Origin: Pelecanus crispus
Taxonomy: Eukaryota > Chordata > Aves > Pelecaniformes > Pelecanidae
Assembly (NCBI RefSeq): GCF_030463565.1
Contig: NC_134644.1
Location: 112,905,684-112,969,683, forward strand
Length of the DNA stretch: 64,000 nucleotides
Direction: 5' to 3'
Shown here: in pieces, positions 13,506-28,400 of the stretch
Layout of the letters: each line of letters begins with the position of its first letter
How positions within the stretch are numbered: position 1 is the stretch's first letter
Position numbers and translations under genes: made by a program
The notes under the pieces: generated by a model
The model's database searches: none
Seen by the model: only the letters and a program-made list of their open reading frames with translations
What the model was told of the DNA's origin: nothing

Positions 13506-16500
13506 AGAGGCAGCAAAACAAAGTGGATTATATTTAGATGTCTATTAGTTTCAGTATCTTTCTCCTCATACTATTCTACTCAGCTGTAGTTTGTGAATGT
13601 ATGCATTTCTAGTATGAAGATACTCTGTCCTGTTCTAGAAACATTTCTAATGTGACACACTGTGAAATTGTCACATAACTGAATTTCTGGGACTCTTATA
13701 TCTTACTTTCTACTAAAATGCAACTTTTAGAGCTGCCTACTAACTTTTTTTAATATACTTCAAGACAATGGAGTGTGAACTACTTTTTACCCAATTTTCC
13801 AACAGTATTTTTAAATTCCTTTTCTGAGAACTCAACAGAGCAGTATGTAAGATGTTTAAGCCAACTTTCTTCACCAAAAAAAGGGAATACCAATGTAAAG
13901 GAAGCCAACAGTCTCAGCTGCTTAGGTGCTTGAATGCTGTTCATGCAACACATTTTATGTCTGTATCATACTTATTACACATAAATGTTAGATAATTTGG
14001 CAGTCTGACCATGAGCTGTATACGATTTTCCTGTAGGAACTGCTGGAAAGACAATAAAGGGTTTTACAGTAGGTCCTTCCCTCCACCCCCAATATTTTCT
14101 ATTTTTAATGCTTATTTTCTTTGCCAGTTTCACTAACAGGAAAAAGAAAAAAAAAGAAAACCAACCCAGGGGTTTGATAATGCACTTGCTGAGTTATAAT
14201 TACTCTTCACCTATTTGTTTTGAAATTAATGGTAAATTAACTAATTAATGGTGGACAAAGAAGTCACCAAAAGATTCAACAATGTGCCATATATACCTTA
14301 CTTGGCTACATTTTTACACTTCTGATTATAATGAATACTTTTTATTGTGTCATTGTATTTTAAAGAAAGGCATTTTACTCCAGTTCTGTTTAGATTACCT
14401 TTTAAACCCAGTGTTTTATAGTGATTCTTAATAAAAAATGAGAAGTTAGACTTAGATTCTAACTTAGAGTATAGTTAGCATTATTTGTTTTTATAATCTT
14501 TAAAGTCATGTGGGTTTTTTCTGTTTAATGAACGAACTTTTATTTTTAAAAAAATTAACTGCTTTATCTGTTTAAATTTCTCTTTTCTTAAGTGTGGGAA
14601 AGAAAAGTCACAGTCAGGTTAATAATATGTCTGGTGAAGAATAAAGTTATTTTTCTGTTCTGTTCTGTCATTTTTACTCTCTCTTATTGCAAGAATTTCT
14701 GAATATATTTTTTAAAACTAACTTGAAAGCTGAGTGTTTCAGAAAGTTACATGTTTAACATGCCAAGTATAGCCAAACGTTTGTAAATTTTTTATTGTAC
14801 TGATGGATTGTCAGAACAAGATACTTTTCAAAGGTCAGTACAGTAGCAGAATCCAGATTTAAATACAGATTTTTCATGGTATAAACAAGGATTGATATAT
14901 AAGCAAGATTAATTTGTATCAATAAACACTGAAGCATAGGAAAGCATTATCTCATTTTCAGTAGATTATAAATTACTCCAAAACAAATGGGTATGGTTCA
15001 TAAGTTCATCATGTTTTCCCCAAAATCATAAATATGAATTGAAAGGGTATGGGGAAAATCATGGGAAGAATATATTTTGGTCAGGGATATAGGCAGAATT
15101 TAAAGGATGTGCTGGATTTACTTAATTAAAAGATCTAATAAATCTCTGTTTTTCAATGTTGAAAATTTATTGCAACTTTTTTACACAAAAGGGAAAAGAA
15201 GGGTGATGGGGGAGTTAGGCATAGATTCAGTATTACAAAGACTGGTAAAGTGTATATCTATCCTAGTATAACATATAATATGTAATTTATGATACATATT
15301 TGTCCATAAAAATAAAAATGGTTAAAAAAAAATACTGTCATAATGACAAACCAGTTCTGAGATCCACATCAGCCCTGATGTTTTCCTAGATTGGAAGCTC
15401 TTTGATGTCATAATGAAGGCAGTGGAATTTCAGTACAAATGTGTAACCTGTTCTGCAAGAGTGATTTGTTGACCATGGTAAATGACAAATGTTAGATAGA
15501 CATGCTCTTTGAGGTGCTGCTAGGCCTGTTCTTTCTGTGCATGAGGGTTTTATAAAGTGTTCGCTATTACTTACACACAACTAAATGGGAATATCCCTAT
15601 AATTACAGTTTTGTATGTCAAACATCAAACATTTTAAAAAATATGGATCTCTGGTTATTGTGTTGGGATTAAACCGTGAGCTGTGTGTTATTAGCTTGCT
15701 TGTAGTGCTTAATGCAGGTTGTAAATAAAGTGTTTGTAAATCTTGCATAATGCCCTTACACATTATTGTTCTAATCTTGTGTCCTATCTTTTATAACATT
15801 TTACTCTGTTTTTGTTTAAATTAGATTGCTGTGGAGTGTTATCAGTTTTAAAACTTTTTATATCCTGAGCATGAGTAGCAGGCATCACACTTTTGGAATT
15901 TCTTCAAACTGGGCAATAACATGCTTCAGGAATATGTACAAACCTGCTTCATCATGGTGAGGTTGATGAAATATAATGTGTTGCTTTGTGTCTTAACATG
16001 CCTGTGGTTTGTATGCAGTATATTGGTTAACAAATCCAAAACCTGAAATGTATTATTGGAGGAAGAAAATCAAATACTTGGAAGGGGAATGATTTTTAAT
16101 AGATTTGACAACATTTCCTTGTTCTAAAAAAAAAAAAAGAAAAGATTGGTCAAAGTATTTGGAAAAAAGGGGAGCATTTTTTTAATTCAACAATAGTCTC
16201 TCAGTCCTGCCTCCATCACAATTTTTATTAAGCTTTCTTTTAGTGCTAACATGTCCTATGTTCTAAAAAAAATTTTTCTGAACAAGTTCAAAATTAGCGG
16301 TAGATGAAAAGAATGTTGTTCATTGGAATGTGCTCACTCATTGAGGGGGAAATTCACAGAAATTTACTGTACTTAAGATTAAAAAAAAAAAGAGAAAAAG
16401 AAAAAAGAAAAAAAAAAAAAAGAGATGCTTATTTAATTAACACTATGATTTTTCACCTAAATGGTGGAGAGGAGAAATCTTTGCCATAAGGGCTTTAGGA

Positions 16501-19500
16501 TTAGATCACATACAATTTTGGAGATAAGAGTTAAAGTCACACCTATGCCGTTTGAAGTAGCTTCTCCTGTATCTCTGGAAGCTGGTTCTCCTAAGTCCAA
16601 AGAAAACCTTATTGTTATTGGTGCATTGATCATATAACAGATTGGTGTGTTTCACTCAAAAAACTACAAAGAAGGTACCAGTTACCCTTGTAGTGTTAAC
16701 TGAAAAATAATTTTAAAAAATCAAGAGTTGGTAGTAATTACTTTGTTTAAATGTTTATTTGACATTGAGACATTGAACAAAAAAGACGTCTAGACTCTTG
16801 TTCATGACATACTTGTTACCCATGTATGTAACAGCAATGATTCCTGTTACCAGTGCAATGGAGCAGCGATATAGCCCAGGAGGTCTTTTTCATTCCTCTG
16901 GGTGATCAGTTTGCACTAGTATCTGAGTATTAAAAATTGGTCTGATCAGAAAAAGGAAAGCTGGTGATGATTCTAAGGTTTCAGGCAGAGAGGTACTTAC
17001 ATGCATGTGCTCTTAGGTGTTGGTTTAAATTACTATAATAATCATAGATACACAGATACACTTTTTGTATGAGATGGTCTTTGACTCTCTTTGCCCCACA
17101 TAATAAGGATAGTCTAATATAAAGATGTTTTCCCAGATCAATAAGGGGAGAGAAACCTGGGAGATTTGTCTTTAAGTATTACCAATTATAAATAACAAGA
17201 TTAATTACCTGTACTTGTTTTCTTCTCCAAAAAAGCAAGAATTTTAACTTTTGCCTCATCATGCTTTCCCTTCCAAAGGAAGATGACAGAGTTTGGAGCT
17301 GGTGCACAAGGTTGATGACAGCCATTATCCACACCCTTTGCCATTTTCCTTTTAATGATTTACTATTTGGATGATCATTAGCTGGAAAGAAAAAATGTTT
17401 CCATAAGCATACAAGACATCCAGGCTCATACCCTTAATTACTATTCTTTGGAAAGATGACAGCACATTTCACTGTAATTATTGCTCAGCTGGATGTGTGC
17501 TTATGAAAAAAGAACTCATTTCAGATTATTGTATAGTATGTTAGGATGGCACTCTCTAATGTGTGGTGTTCAAAACCAGCAAAGAATAGACTTGATATTC
17601 TTATGGATTTCTAAGGATAGCAAAATTATTTGCAAAAGAACTTGCAAATATTCAGTTTCTTTGCACAGAAACTGAGTAACTTGATGTTAAAAAAAAATTT
17701 AAAACATAATTGAAAGCAGGATTAGACAACAACGTTACTGAAGACAGCTGGATTAGTTTAAAAGGCAGCAAGCCAAGGTTATGGCTACTCTAAGTTCATC
17801 ATGCAGAGAATCCATGCTTGCATGTAGTATACTAGCCCAAAGCATTTTAGTATGTCCTTAAACTATAGTCCTATTTAAAAGCTGACTAGAAAAACTGGAA
17901 GGTGCTGCTTGACATATGTGATACCTGGGTGTGTAGATGTCTCCCTGCTTATTTTCATGATGCAATTAAGTTGTCATTCTATTTTTTTTACTGGGTTAAT
18001 GAAGTATTTTTCACTGTTCTGATCGCGAAGTGCCAAGAAGAAAGGTATGAGCTGTATTTTCTTTCTGTGTATCAGCTGAAATTTGGAAGGTTTGTACACT
18101 TAGGAATGTATTAAAACAACTATAAAAGTAAATGAAAGCAGAATCTTACTCTGGATTTTCTGAAAATAATTCAATACATGAAAAATTCAGCATCGTGAAT
18201 TTTTGCTCAGATGCTTAGGTGAAGAAGTTGCCTGTGTATAACAGGGAGCAGTACTTAGCCAATCATATCTGAATTACTGGTCATCTTGTTATAAAAGGAT
18301 GCATACTCAGTTCTATGCTGTTTTTCTATATTGTGTGAAGGAATTTCATTAATAGTTGCAAAAACAAGTTGTTCATGCCAATTTTTAGGACAAACCAAAG
18401 CATGGCTAGATTAAACCAACACCTTACACTTGTCTTAACTTCGATCATTAACTTACTTAAAATTCAGTCCAGTGAGCATAATGACGTTATATACTGCATC
18501 TTGCAAAAAAACCCCGAACAACTAACCAAATCAGCTATCTTCTTTTGAACTCTCTAATATGTTTTGATAGTATAAATTGATGCTGAATCAAGAATAACTA
18601 CATAATGTTTTGCCAAAACATTTGTACTGTGTGTACTACAGTTTTTCTATGTCTAATGCTTACTGAATAAAAGCTGTATATTGAATCTAAGTTAAGCTAA
18701 GATAGTTCCTTTTGTTATGATATCTTTTCATTTTGAAGATGTTAGCACCTATATAGCTTTTCTAGAATGTGTTAATGGGTATTTTGCTTAGTAAAGCTTA
18801 AATATAAACTGAAGTGTGTATCAGAAACCATTGTAGAAAAGATAAAATACTATGAAATGGTCTTGTTAAAAATCTGATCATGGCTACTGTATATTAAGGT
18901 GCTAAATGACACATCAAGGATCATATTGCCAAAAGGCAGAGATCTCAAAGCAAGCCAAGGATGTTTACTGAAGTAAAGAAAGCCTACTGACTCAGGAACT
19001 TCTAGTAAAGGGAGACAAGGACCTTCAAAGAAAGGTGTTGTCATTTATACCTGTGTTTGTACAGCTGTGTTTGTAAAAGAGTTGGAAGTATTTACTGCAT
19101 CATTCTAAGATTATGTTTGTACACCATGCTTGTACAGGAGCTGGAAGTATTTACTGCTTCATATTGAGAGGCATAAGCTGTCTTCATGCTGGTCCTGGCT
19201 TATGTTTTGACCTCCTTTCATACATTGTCATTAGCGTTTGAGTTGAGCTGCCTGTGCCTTATGACACAGTAATGAACTACCAGATAAAAGTCTGTTGGAG
19301 GAGCAGAGTTTGAGTTGGATGAGCAATCAGAAGTGGAATGGAGCCTATTACACATCTAAAACCAATCCATGAAGATATTTTCAACACAACATGGGGGAAC
19401 AGTAGCTATCGGTTTAACTTGAAATACTGCCTGCCTCCCTCTAAACCAGTGCTTCTAGCTCCCTATCCCTCTTTGACACTTTTCCTTCTATGTCTTGTGC

Positions 19501-22500
19501 TGTAGTTATACTGCTGAAAACAGAGCTCCATGTTTCACTAAAATCAATTGCTAACCCCCTACTATTGGGAAGGCTCTGAAAGCTGAGGCAAATACCATTA
19601 GAACAATATCATTGCCTGGCACTGCAGCAATTGTGTTAGCTTGTCTGCCCAAACCTGCTGTCTAATCATTCCTGAATAAGCAGAGAAATCACCAGCTGTC
19701 GGCCTGATAATCTAAAAAAAAAAATTAAAAATTTGCAAATGAGTTGAAATGTACTTGTTTCTTTCCCCCCCAAAAAAATTGTGATGTTGGAGCCTACAAG
19801 TGAGTTACTATGCTATTTCTCATTGAAGAAAGCATGTGTCCATATATATACTAAAAAGAATAAAAATTGGGGTTTGCATTTCTGAGACATGAAGTCTTCC
19901 TTACTCTTTGTACACAATGCTATCTTCTTTATATACCATGTTATATATATGTGTAAGATATCTACTATAGAGGTATGAAGTGGCCAAGAACTTTAAGAGT
20001 CTGTCCCTGTTAATTTTAACTTATGAGTCTGCTAATCCCAGCAACTTAGAATAAAAACAGAACACAACTACATATTTTTTAACTTCAAAATAAGCAATGC
20101 AGGGGTAATTTTAGAAAACTTGAAAAAGTTACATCAGGCAGGTATTGAACTCAGTTTGTCAGAACCAAAATATTTCCTCATCTCTGTTTTTAACATTAGA
20201 TAGTTCCCAGGTAAAAAGCAAGAGTTCTTTATATTGTAAATTATTATTGAGACTCTTACTTTTTTGCTGGGATGGAGATTTATATTTTAGACCTTGCCTC
20301 AAGATATTGATCTCTACTGTTATATACAGAAATTTTAAATGAATGTCAACAAAAAAACATTAGAGGAGAAAATGGATTTTTTTTTTTTCCCAAACAACAA
20401 GCAGGCTTAATTAAAAGTTGAAGCTTTAAATTAAGGAACAGAATAGGAGCCAACTTGCATTCTTCCAGAGAGCCTCAAACCTCCTGTGATCCAACCTAGT
20501 AAATGTCCCTCTTTGTTTTATTCTTTCAACTCACAGTGCTCAGACCGAATCTCTTCCAATTAGTATTGCCTGTCCAGGTAGAAGATCCATGGTATCTACA
20601 CTATTGCTTGGGCAGTTAGACTGGTGGGTTGTAATCGCAGGCCTGGTGATTTATAGGTTTCTCTGTGTGGGAAAGTTACTGCTCAGTGAGCTGAGGTTTG
20701 AATTTACAGTACTGCTAACTTATCCCACTTCCGTTTTTAAATATAACTGTGAACAAGCTCATTTGAAAGTGAACTTACAGTACTCAGAGTAGGTTACCTG
20801 GCAAATTACTCAGCTATAAATTCTAGCTTCAGTTTGTGAAAAGGAGTTGGTTTGGGGTTTTGGGTTTTTTTTTGGTAAACAAATCAATTTTTTCTTTTTA
20901 TTGAAACTTATTAATTGCAATTTATGCAACGTTTATGATTTTATTCTATTAAGTTAACCTGATCACTGTTGCTAGTGTTATTAAGGTACATGAAAAAAGA
21001 ACCAACTAAAAAAAAATACTGTGGAAGTGCTATAGAGCAAAGGTGAAGTACAGAAGGCTTACGTATGACTCAGGTCAGCATTTTACCTGGGTTCTGTTCT
21101 AAATACGATGACAATATGCCTTAAGCACAAATGATGTTGTTGCTTGTTCTTATGAGGTACACATCCTATAATTGTTTGACCTTTCTGCATTCTGCATATA
21201 CTGCAACATTATAGGTGTGTGTCTTTCTCATCAGCACTGTGGATATTGGGGAAAAACATCTTATTAAATGGAGAAAAAAAGTGGCTTACACATTTAATGG
21301 AAACCCAGTAAAAGGCTAAGAGACAAGAGAGCAAGTAGCTCCATCAGAATGCAAAGCGAGTCCCATGGACCACTTGGATGGGAGGTGCCTTGAAGTTTTT
21401 GGTTTCTTTGTATGAAGACTGGTGGTTTTGTTGTGTCAGAAACCACCTATAATTATTTAATGCTACTAATTTCCTCCAGCTTCTAGAAAGACAAAGCTGC
21501 CATGTACTTCTCAAAACACACAGGCTTCTCGTGTAAGATTTCATTTGAAGCATTTCTTTGTCCTAATTCATCTGTAAATAGGGTGTTGTAATACTTGCTT
21601 ACACTCAAGAGAGTAGCTGCCAGTGCTTTCAGGTTCTTTAATGAAAGGCACCCTCATGGCAAATTGATTTATGAATTTTAAGAAACTTCTGGGTGTGTTC
21701 TTTGACAGAGTTCATGTTAGTTTGCCAGCCTATTGCCCTTGTAATATGGAGCTTCTAAATGTCAGATGTGGATTCCTAACAAACGTGCTTATTTTAAAGT
21801 TAACCTATGGCATCCAATTTTTTTGTTTTCTATCCCCTTTCCTTGTTAGACATGAATATTCCTGAACTCTTGGGAGCAAATAGCGATGCCAGTTAATGAC
21901 TTCAAACATCCCAACTTGACAGGTAACTTTTTACTCCATCACTCATTGCTATTTCTGCAAAATTTTAAGTTTGTTAATAAGGTTAACGCCAGGTCCAGTG
22001 ATCAAAGGAATACAATTATATGACCAAGTGCAAAAAGTGAACTGTAAGGCTGCCTATGATGCATGCTTGAACAGCTAAAATGTTTTTTAAGCGCTGTAGT
22101 TACCCCCGCTTTCCACTAGATGACACTTTCACCAAAACACTGTAATCTCAATTCACATATTTTCTGATTCTTTCCTTTATCCCCTCCTGTTGAGCTGTCG
22201 TTTTGTGTTTCCTTTTCTTGAAAGGATTCCTTTGGATGCTTGATTACTGCAACTTATCTATTGTTCCCAAATATATTAGTGATGCTGTGGAACTACATCA
22301 GTGCCATGTACAGGTGTTCTTTCTGTGGTTGCAATGCCTTTTCTTAGTAGCAAGATGGGCAATTGAAAGCTATGAAGATTTCAGAACCTTAGCAGGCACA
22401 CCACTTGACTTTGTCAATGGTCATCATATGTCAGTCTATTGTAATGCAAGTAATATATTTTTTTTTAAAAAAAAGCTGTTGCAAAAGGTAAATGTAGTCT

Positions 22501-25297
22501 GTACTATTGTAAGTAACAATTACTCCAGAAATTAAAAAAATGCTCTCTAAACTATAATCTCATAGATGCTTGTGCAATAAGGGCCAAAGTCAAGGTCTTT
22601 AAAGACACTTAATAACCTAAATGGCTTAAATTCTGGAAGTGCCTAAATCCTCATAAATGTGCTATCCTGCAGAATTTTCAGGCCTGCATCAGGCTTATCA
22701 GCTTCTTTGTACATTTCAGGGAATGTTGAATGTGTAAGATACTGTAGTAATGTGGAGAGGACAGTTTGAGTGAATGATGAGTGAAGTGTTAGGGAAAAAG
22801 ATGGAGGCAGAGGGGAAAAACACCCCCAGGTGGGACCAAGGGACTATCAGCCTTAGCTTGGTGTACCTTGCTGTCAGGCAGGGAGGGGAACGGTTTCAAT
22901 CCAGGAGGAGACTCCTTGGGTAGAGGGCAGCAACCTGCCTTGGAGGTCAGCAATCAGGACTCATCAGTTGTTTAGACAGGCCATAAACTGAGAGGCAAAA
23001 CCTTTCTTTGAACCACATCTCTATTTCCTGTTTGTGCTCAGTCTCCCACGCCTCTTTCTTTAGGGTGGTGGCCCTGTTGCATGGACTACCTGAGTCCAAC
23101 TCCTATGATGCAGGGCTTGGAAGGCAAGAGGGGTAAGAATAGACTGAGTGCACCTAGAGAGCTAGTATGCTATGATTTTCTACCTTGTTAAAGATTCTCT
23201 CTTTAGGCACTTGGGACTTGGGCTTGAGTGAGAGGACCAACCAGTCTGATAGCTGTGAGCTGGCAACAGCAATTGGATGGCTTTGCAAGCACTGATAGAA
23301 AGGAACTTGGGTATCTGGGAGGCTTTGCTTTGGGGCTGGGTATCTATATAGTGATCCTGCAGAGACAGATAGGCACCAAAGCAGCTTCAAGGATCTAAGC
23401 AAGCATACTTACTAAAGTCAGTGACTCATATCCATACAGAAAGTGTTCCACTCCTGATTCAGGCCTTTATTATTTTAAACTCTTAATTAAGTCCCTTTGA
23501 ACCCACAGGTGCAGCCACTTACTGATGCTTATTTGATTTTGTTTTTATTTGTCACAGGCTTTCATTTACCAAAATATTTTAGGAAGATGATTAAACTAGA
23601 GGTATTTGAGGGGATTTTAATCTATTCTTGGAAACTGTGACCAACTTTGGTACTTTTCTGTTCTGTTCTCTGGACATTAGTATGGGCATATGTTCATAGG
23701 CAGGTCTCTGATGGGTGACTAGACCACTACCATTCCCATTTTAAAGGTTGATTTAAAGTTGATTATGTGTTTGTGGCTGCCAAATTATTTCTTATGGAAT
23801 AGTATTGGTTTGTTTTTTTTTTTCTTTTCAATAAGTTGAAGTTTAATAGGCAAATGAGAAATATTAAGAAAAATTAAGTTTTCAGATATATGAGAAATGA
23901 ATAAAATATTTAGGATTCACATATTTTTTCCTGTCTGCCTACTGACTAGCCAAATATTTACAAATTTCAAATATGAACACGTTGAGTATTGTGTTCACTT
24001 TCATATGCATCAGTCATGCAACTATTTTAACCACTCTCTTCCAAACCCACTGTTGATGTGCTGATATTTTTCTTTGCTTTAATTTCTGTGAAGTTATTTC
24101 ACAATACCTGAGCTGTTGTTATGCTTACTGAGTTATTTCACTGTTAGTTAAGCTGTTTCATTTTATGATTTCTTAACACACTGTCTAGAATCCGTGCAGT
24201 TATGAAAACCACTGAGCTTCAGTCATTGTGTTCTTTCTATATAAATGAATGATTTTTTGGTTTGGGGTTTGGGTTTTATTTGGGTATTTTTTTAGTCTTA
24301 GGGGCTTTTTTAATCCAAAGTAGAATAACTTGGAGAGATTCAAAGGGTATCTTATGGAGTAAAGCTTGGCATAGAGGCATAAGAAGGATAGGAGGCAACT
24401 GTAGCAAATGTTCATTCTGGTTTTGGCAGAGGAAATTTCAATCCATTTCTCCTGTTTGCAGGCTGATGTCCTCATCATTGAGTGTGCAGAGAGAACACTG
24501 CTGTAGTTGTTTTTGGTTTAGTTTATTAAATATGCCTGGAACCTAAATAAAATAATACATTTTTGTGTCAAAATATTTAAATGTTTCCTGTTCAAAGAAA
24601 TTATGGGAAAAATCTCAAATGGTTTTCATAATTTCAGGGGAATGTAGGTGGAGTAAGCTAAGAAGCTGCAAAACTGATTGTGTGCTAGAACATAAATCGA
24701 CACAAAATATAAATAAATTCTGTAATTTTTAGATTAAATTTTACTGTCAACTTCAAAAACATTTAATGCATGTCCTCTGTTTATTTTACAGTTTAGCTGG
24801 GAAAGTTTGTAACTGTTCATTTTATTCTGACCTCCACTTGGAGGGAGTGCTATGCAGACTTTCTGAAAACTGGGATTTCTGATTATATTATTGTAAAAAT
24901 GTCCACTGGTGATCATAAATCTAAAGTCTAAATTCAACTTAAGTCTAGTGTTCTTTATTGTTTTCCTGTAGGTGACTGAAGATGTCTAGCCAGAAGGGAA
25001 CAGTAAGTGCTGGGATTTATGGGAACTTTAAATGGCTAAAAATACTGGCTTACACTGAAATGTGTTTAGAATCATCCTGGTTTTAAAATATTTTTGAGAC
25101 ATGGTAAGTTGTGGGACATATACTATGCTATAGGTGAGCTACCAAGGTCTCTCCCTCCCTTCAGCTGCAGGACTCTCCCTAATAATGCTGGAAGTTAAAA
25201 TGAATCATTTATGAGCATCAGTAGACACATGGGTGGGGCCTCTTTGTAAACTGGTATTTTGTTGATGCAATATGTGTGACAGCCTTTTAGTTCTGAA
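13506..25297. other. Intergenic, no gene seen; upstream region of the transglutaminase gene
   Basis: AT-rich sequence with no convincing exon. Reading frames here (60-110 codons) have no recognisable domain; the longest, 22203-22535, is Phe/Cys/Leu-rich and unsupported. A diverged 60-bp tandem duplication lies at 19054-19170. A 31-base segment at 24972-25002 is framed by good splice-like signals but does not fit the phase of the downstream gene. Confidence 0.45.
19054..19170. repeat. Diverged 60-bp tandem duplication
   Basis: Unit 1 (19054-19113) and unit 2 (from 19114) both begin TGTTTGTACA and share GGAAGTATTTACTGC at the same offset, a period of exactly 60 bases, with scattered mismatches. 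It is non-coding in all frames. Confidence 0.55.
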
Positions 25298-25304
25298 TAT
25301 AAAT
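25298..25304 (+). promoter_or_regulatory. Candidate TATA box of the transglutaminase gene
   Basis: TATAAAT lies about 130 bases upstream of the start codon. A transcription start about 30 bases downstream (near 25330) would give a 5'UTR of about 100 bases in a single short first exon, as is common in this gene family. No CpG island is present, which fits a tissue-restricted TATA promoter. The position is an inference from spacing alone. Confidence 0.4.
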
Positions 25305-25427
25305 GTTACTGAGAGGAAATTAGGTTGGTTCGCAGAGGAGATCAGCCGGACCTTGCAGTGCATCTTGCTGAGGAGCAGATACCTCCACCAGTACTGTGTT
25401 TCAGATACTAGTACATGTAGAAGAAAA

Positions 25428-25434
25428 ATGGAAG
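25428..25434 (+). CDS. Transglutaminase exon 1, coding part (start codon)
   Basis: ATGGAAG is followed at once by a strong donor, GTGAGT. The seven coding bases end in phase 1, exactly what exon 2 needs, and a tiny coding part in exon 1 is typical of transglutaminase genes. The Kozak context is good (A at -3, G at +4). Spliced, the protein starts [14 protein letters not shown] longer frame reading into this exon from 25272 runs past the donor and is not the gene. Confidence 0.75.
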
Positions 25435-28400
25435 GTGAGTGTTTTGAAACTTTACTATCACTTGACTCAGTACTGAAAGTGGAAATAATTAAATGGTCAG
25501 GTGTAAGGACAAAAAAAAATTGTACATAATGCTGTGTGGAATCAAGTCTAGGGATGACTTCTATGGTTTAGATCTTATTTGTGGACTTAGTGAGAAAGAA
25601 AAAAAAAACAACTTTTGAAAAAAATCTTTCATTTTATGAAGTAAAAAGACAGCTATGGAGAAGAATTGGTGAAACAACAGCCAATTCTGAAATTAAGAAA
25701 GAGCATGGAAAAGAATAAGTTTTATTTCCAGCATAAACTTCAAAGTACTAGTTTTCAGTATTCTCATGCTAGAAGCAATTATTTCACAATGGATACCTGA
25801 AGTATTCTCTCTGGAATGAAGGCAAAATATGAATTGATAGAGAAAACCCAGTGACTGGTATTGAAGGCAGGGTTTCTACCAGAGAGAGAAAACCAGTAAG
25901 AGATATGAAATTGATTAGCCTTTAGTATTTTCTCTGAGCTGCCTTTGCTTACGAAGGCAATTGTTAGCTCCTTTGTAATCCAGTTGTGATAATTAACTCC
26001 GATAAGCAAACTGTGGGCTGACTTTAGAGAACTTCCCTGGGAAACATGTCATATCTCAACTTCCTGATGTTCCAGTTCAGCTGGATTAATGAGTGGATGA
26101 AATGTAGTTGTCTTGGTTTATAAATGCCTCCAGAAGTTGGGCGAGGACCTATCAGGTTCTTTCAGTGTTCTTGGCCACAGGAATTCATCATGTGTGCTAT
26201 AAGCACTTCTAATCCTTTCTGTTCAACCAGAACACTTTGCGTTATGGTTGACAACTGTCATTAAGATATGAGATTTTCAGTTCAGTTCTGTTACTCTTTC
26301 TTGTCAGCAGGTATGATGCATTCATGAGCAATAATGATGTAATGCTTTGCCGTATTTTGTGGTTGTTGTTGACAGTGTGCGTATTTTTAACATGGGTAAC
26401 GCCCAGGTCTGCATTTATCTACTGATCTTTGCTGAAGAGCTGAATGACCGATCCATTACCAAACTTAAATGCTTAGATGAAAAATGAAATTATTTTGGTT
26501 CAAGGAAACAAATCAGAAAAAGCTGCTTCCCCTCCTCCCCCCCCCTTCTCTCCCAATTCATTTCAGTTATGATTTACTTCAGGATGTGATCCTGGGAAAA
26601 TCTACTGGTTTGTGTTAAAAGTGTCCTGGTCCCAAGGGCTTAGCCATGAGTCTCCTTTTATGTGGATACACCCTTGGTCCTGGATGGGAAAAATTAGTTT
26701 CCCCTAAATACCAACTCTGTATTCAAATTTGTGCCAATATAGTTAGAGAAGTTGCATTGTTTGGTTGTTCTGCAGGCTTAGCGGGACCAAATTTAACCCT
26801 TTAGAATTAAAATAATATACAAGACTTTGTAGTTCAGTAAGCCCAGTTTCCAAAACTGCTGAGAATCTGTGGCTCCCATTGTCTTCAATTAGAGTGAAGC
26901 ACTTTTGAAAATAAATAGTTGTATGCAAATAAGTAAAAATGAGTGTTGCCACCCACCCTTCTGGCACCAGGATCATAATTACCCCTATGAAATGACTGAT
27001 ATCCAGGCAGGATGCCTAAGGAGGGATCAGCTAAGATTTTTGTTAAGCTAATCATAGCACTTGGGATAGATTGTCAGCGTTTTTTTGAATGTCACACTTT
27101 GTGAGTATTTCCTTCTTCATTAAGCTCCTCAAAGATGTCTGCAATCCTTTTATGACTTTGGGAAATGCAGATTGAGACATTTACAAGCACGTTTAACAGT
27201 ATTTACAGTTTTGGGGGGATATTGTTTTGTATCTATTTTGTTCATAGCTCATTTGGAGTGCTACTTAAGCTTTCAAACACATACATTTGTTATCAAATTT
27301 TCTATTTATTAAATTTACCCTATTATTTTATTACTTGTATAAAAAACAACTCTTGACCGATAGCACACGCAAAATGTTTGCTGTCTAGCTGTGGTTGAAA
27401 AGTAACTGTCTGTAGACAGCATGTTGTAATGTGGAGAGAATATTACAATGAAAAATCAATTTTTCAAGTAGAGATACTAATATCGTCCCTCAGCATCAGG
27501 TATTTATAAAGCAAGAAGGCACTATATAAAAGATGTGAAACTTGTAGTACAGTGTTTTAAATCAAAGCGTTATACAAGTTTCCACCTGCATGCTAGGGAA
27601 GTGGTGAACTTGTAAGGATACTTTTATGGATGTATGTCTCCATCTCAGTGTTGCTGAATTTTGAACGAACTCTTGAATGATTTTTTCAAAACAGTTATCT
27701 CTTTCATCATTATCTCTTCTTTCATGTAATCTTGACTTCAGCCAATGATGGGAACTTAATTTTCTCCTTTGTGTTCCTTTCTCCATCCTTCAGTCATTGA
27801 GCTGGGAGAAGTCGACCTGAACTGTCCTTCCAACTGCCAAATTCATAATACCCATTTCTTTGGAACTGACAGACAGATAATAAGGAGAGGGCAAGCCTTC
27901 AGCTTTTATGCTCGCTTCCAAAATCGGGAATGGGATGACTCCGTGGACCAGGCCGTTTTCACCGTGGAGACAGGTACTCACTCCCAAAGTCTGTGTAGTC
28001 TTTCCCAGTCCTTTGCTGGTAAGTAATATTTCCCATAACCTTCAGTGACAAATAGTGTCTACTCATTCATCTTCTGTGTGAAGAAACTACCTTCCCCAAA
28101 CTCAGGCAGTTCTGCTAACTTGTAAAATTTTCTCACTCTGCTACAGAAGTGACAAATGAAAAAGAAATCCACCCTTGGGAGCTTTGCATTGCAAATAATG
28201 GCTAAGCAAATTACTTGCCTTTTACATGTCCTTTGTTTAGTCTGATTGACGCTGTATTTATTTTCCTGAAAAGGCCTCAGACCCTGCGAGTCAAATGAGA
28301 CGAAAAGTACCTTCCCAATGGGCAGATGTCTAGATCAAACCTGCTGGAGTGCTTCCTACAAAATTCATCAGCCAAAATGCATCAATATCAGTGTGTTTCC

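Noticed and set aside
22203..22535. 110-codon frame in the upstream intergenic region
   Set aside because: Phe/Cys/Leu-rich with a run of Phe and Lys from T/A tracts, no domain, and no supporting promoter or splice signals.
25272..25529. 85-codon frame over the transglutaminase first exon
   Set aside because: It ignores the strong donor at 25435 and ends in intron 1. The ATG at 25428 in phase 1 fits the gene family.
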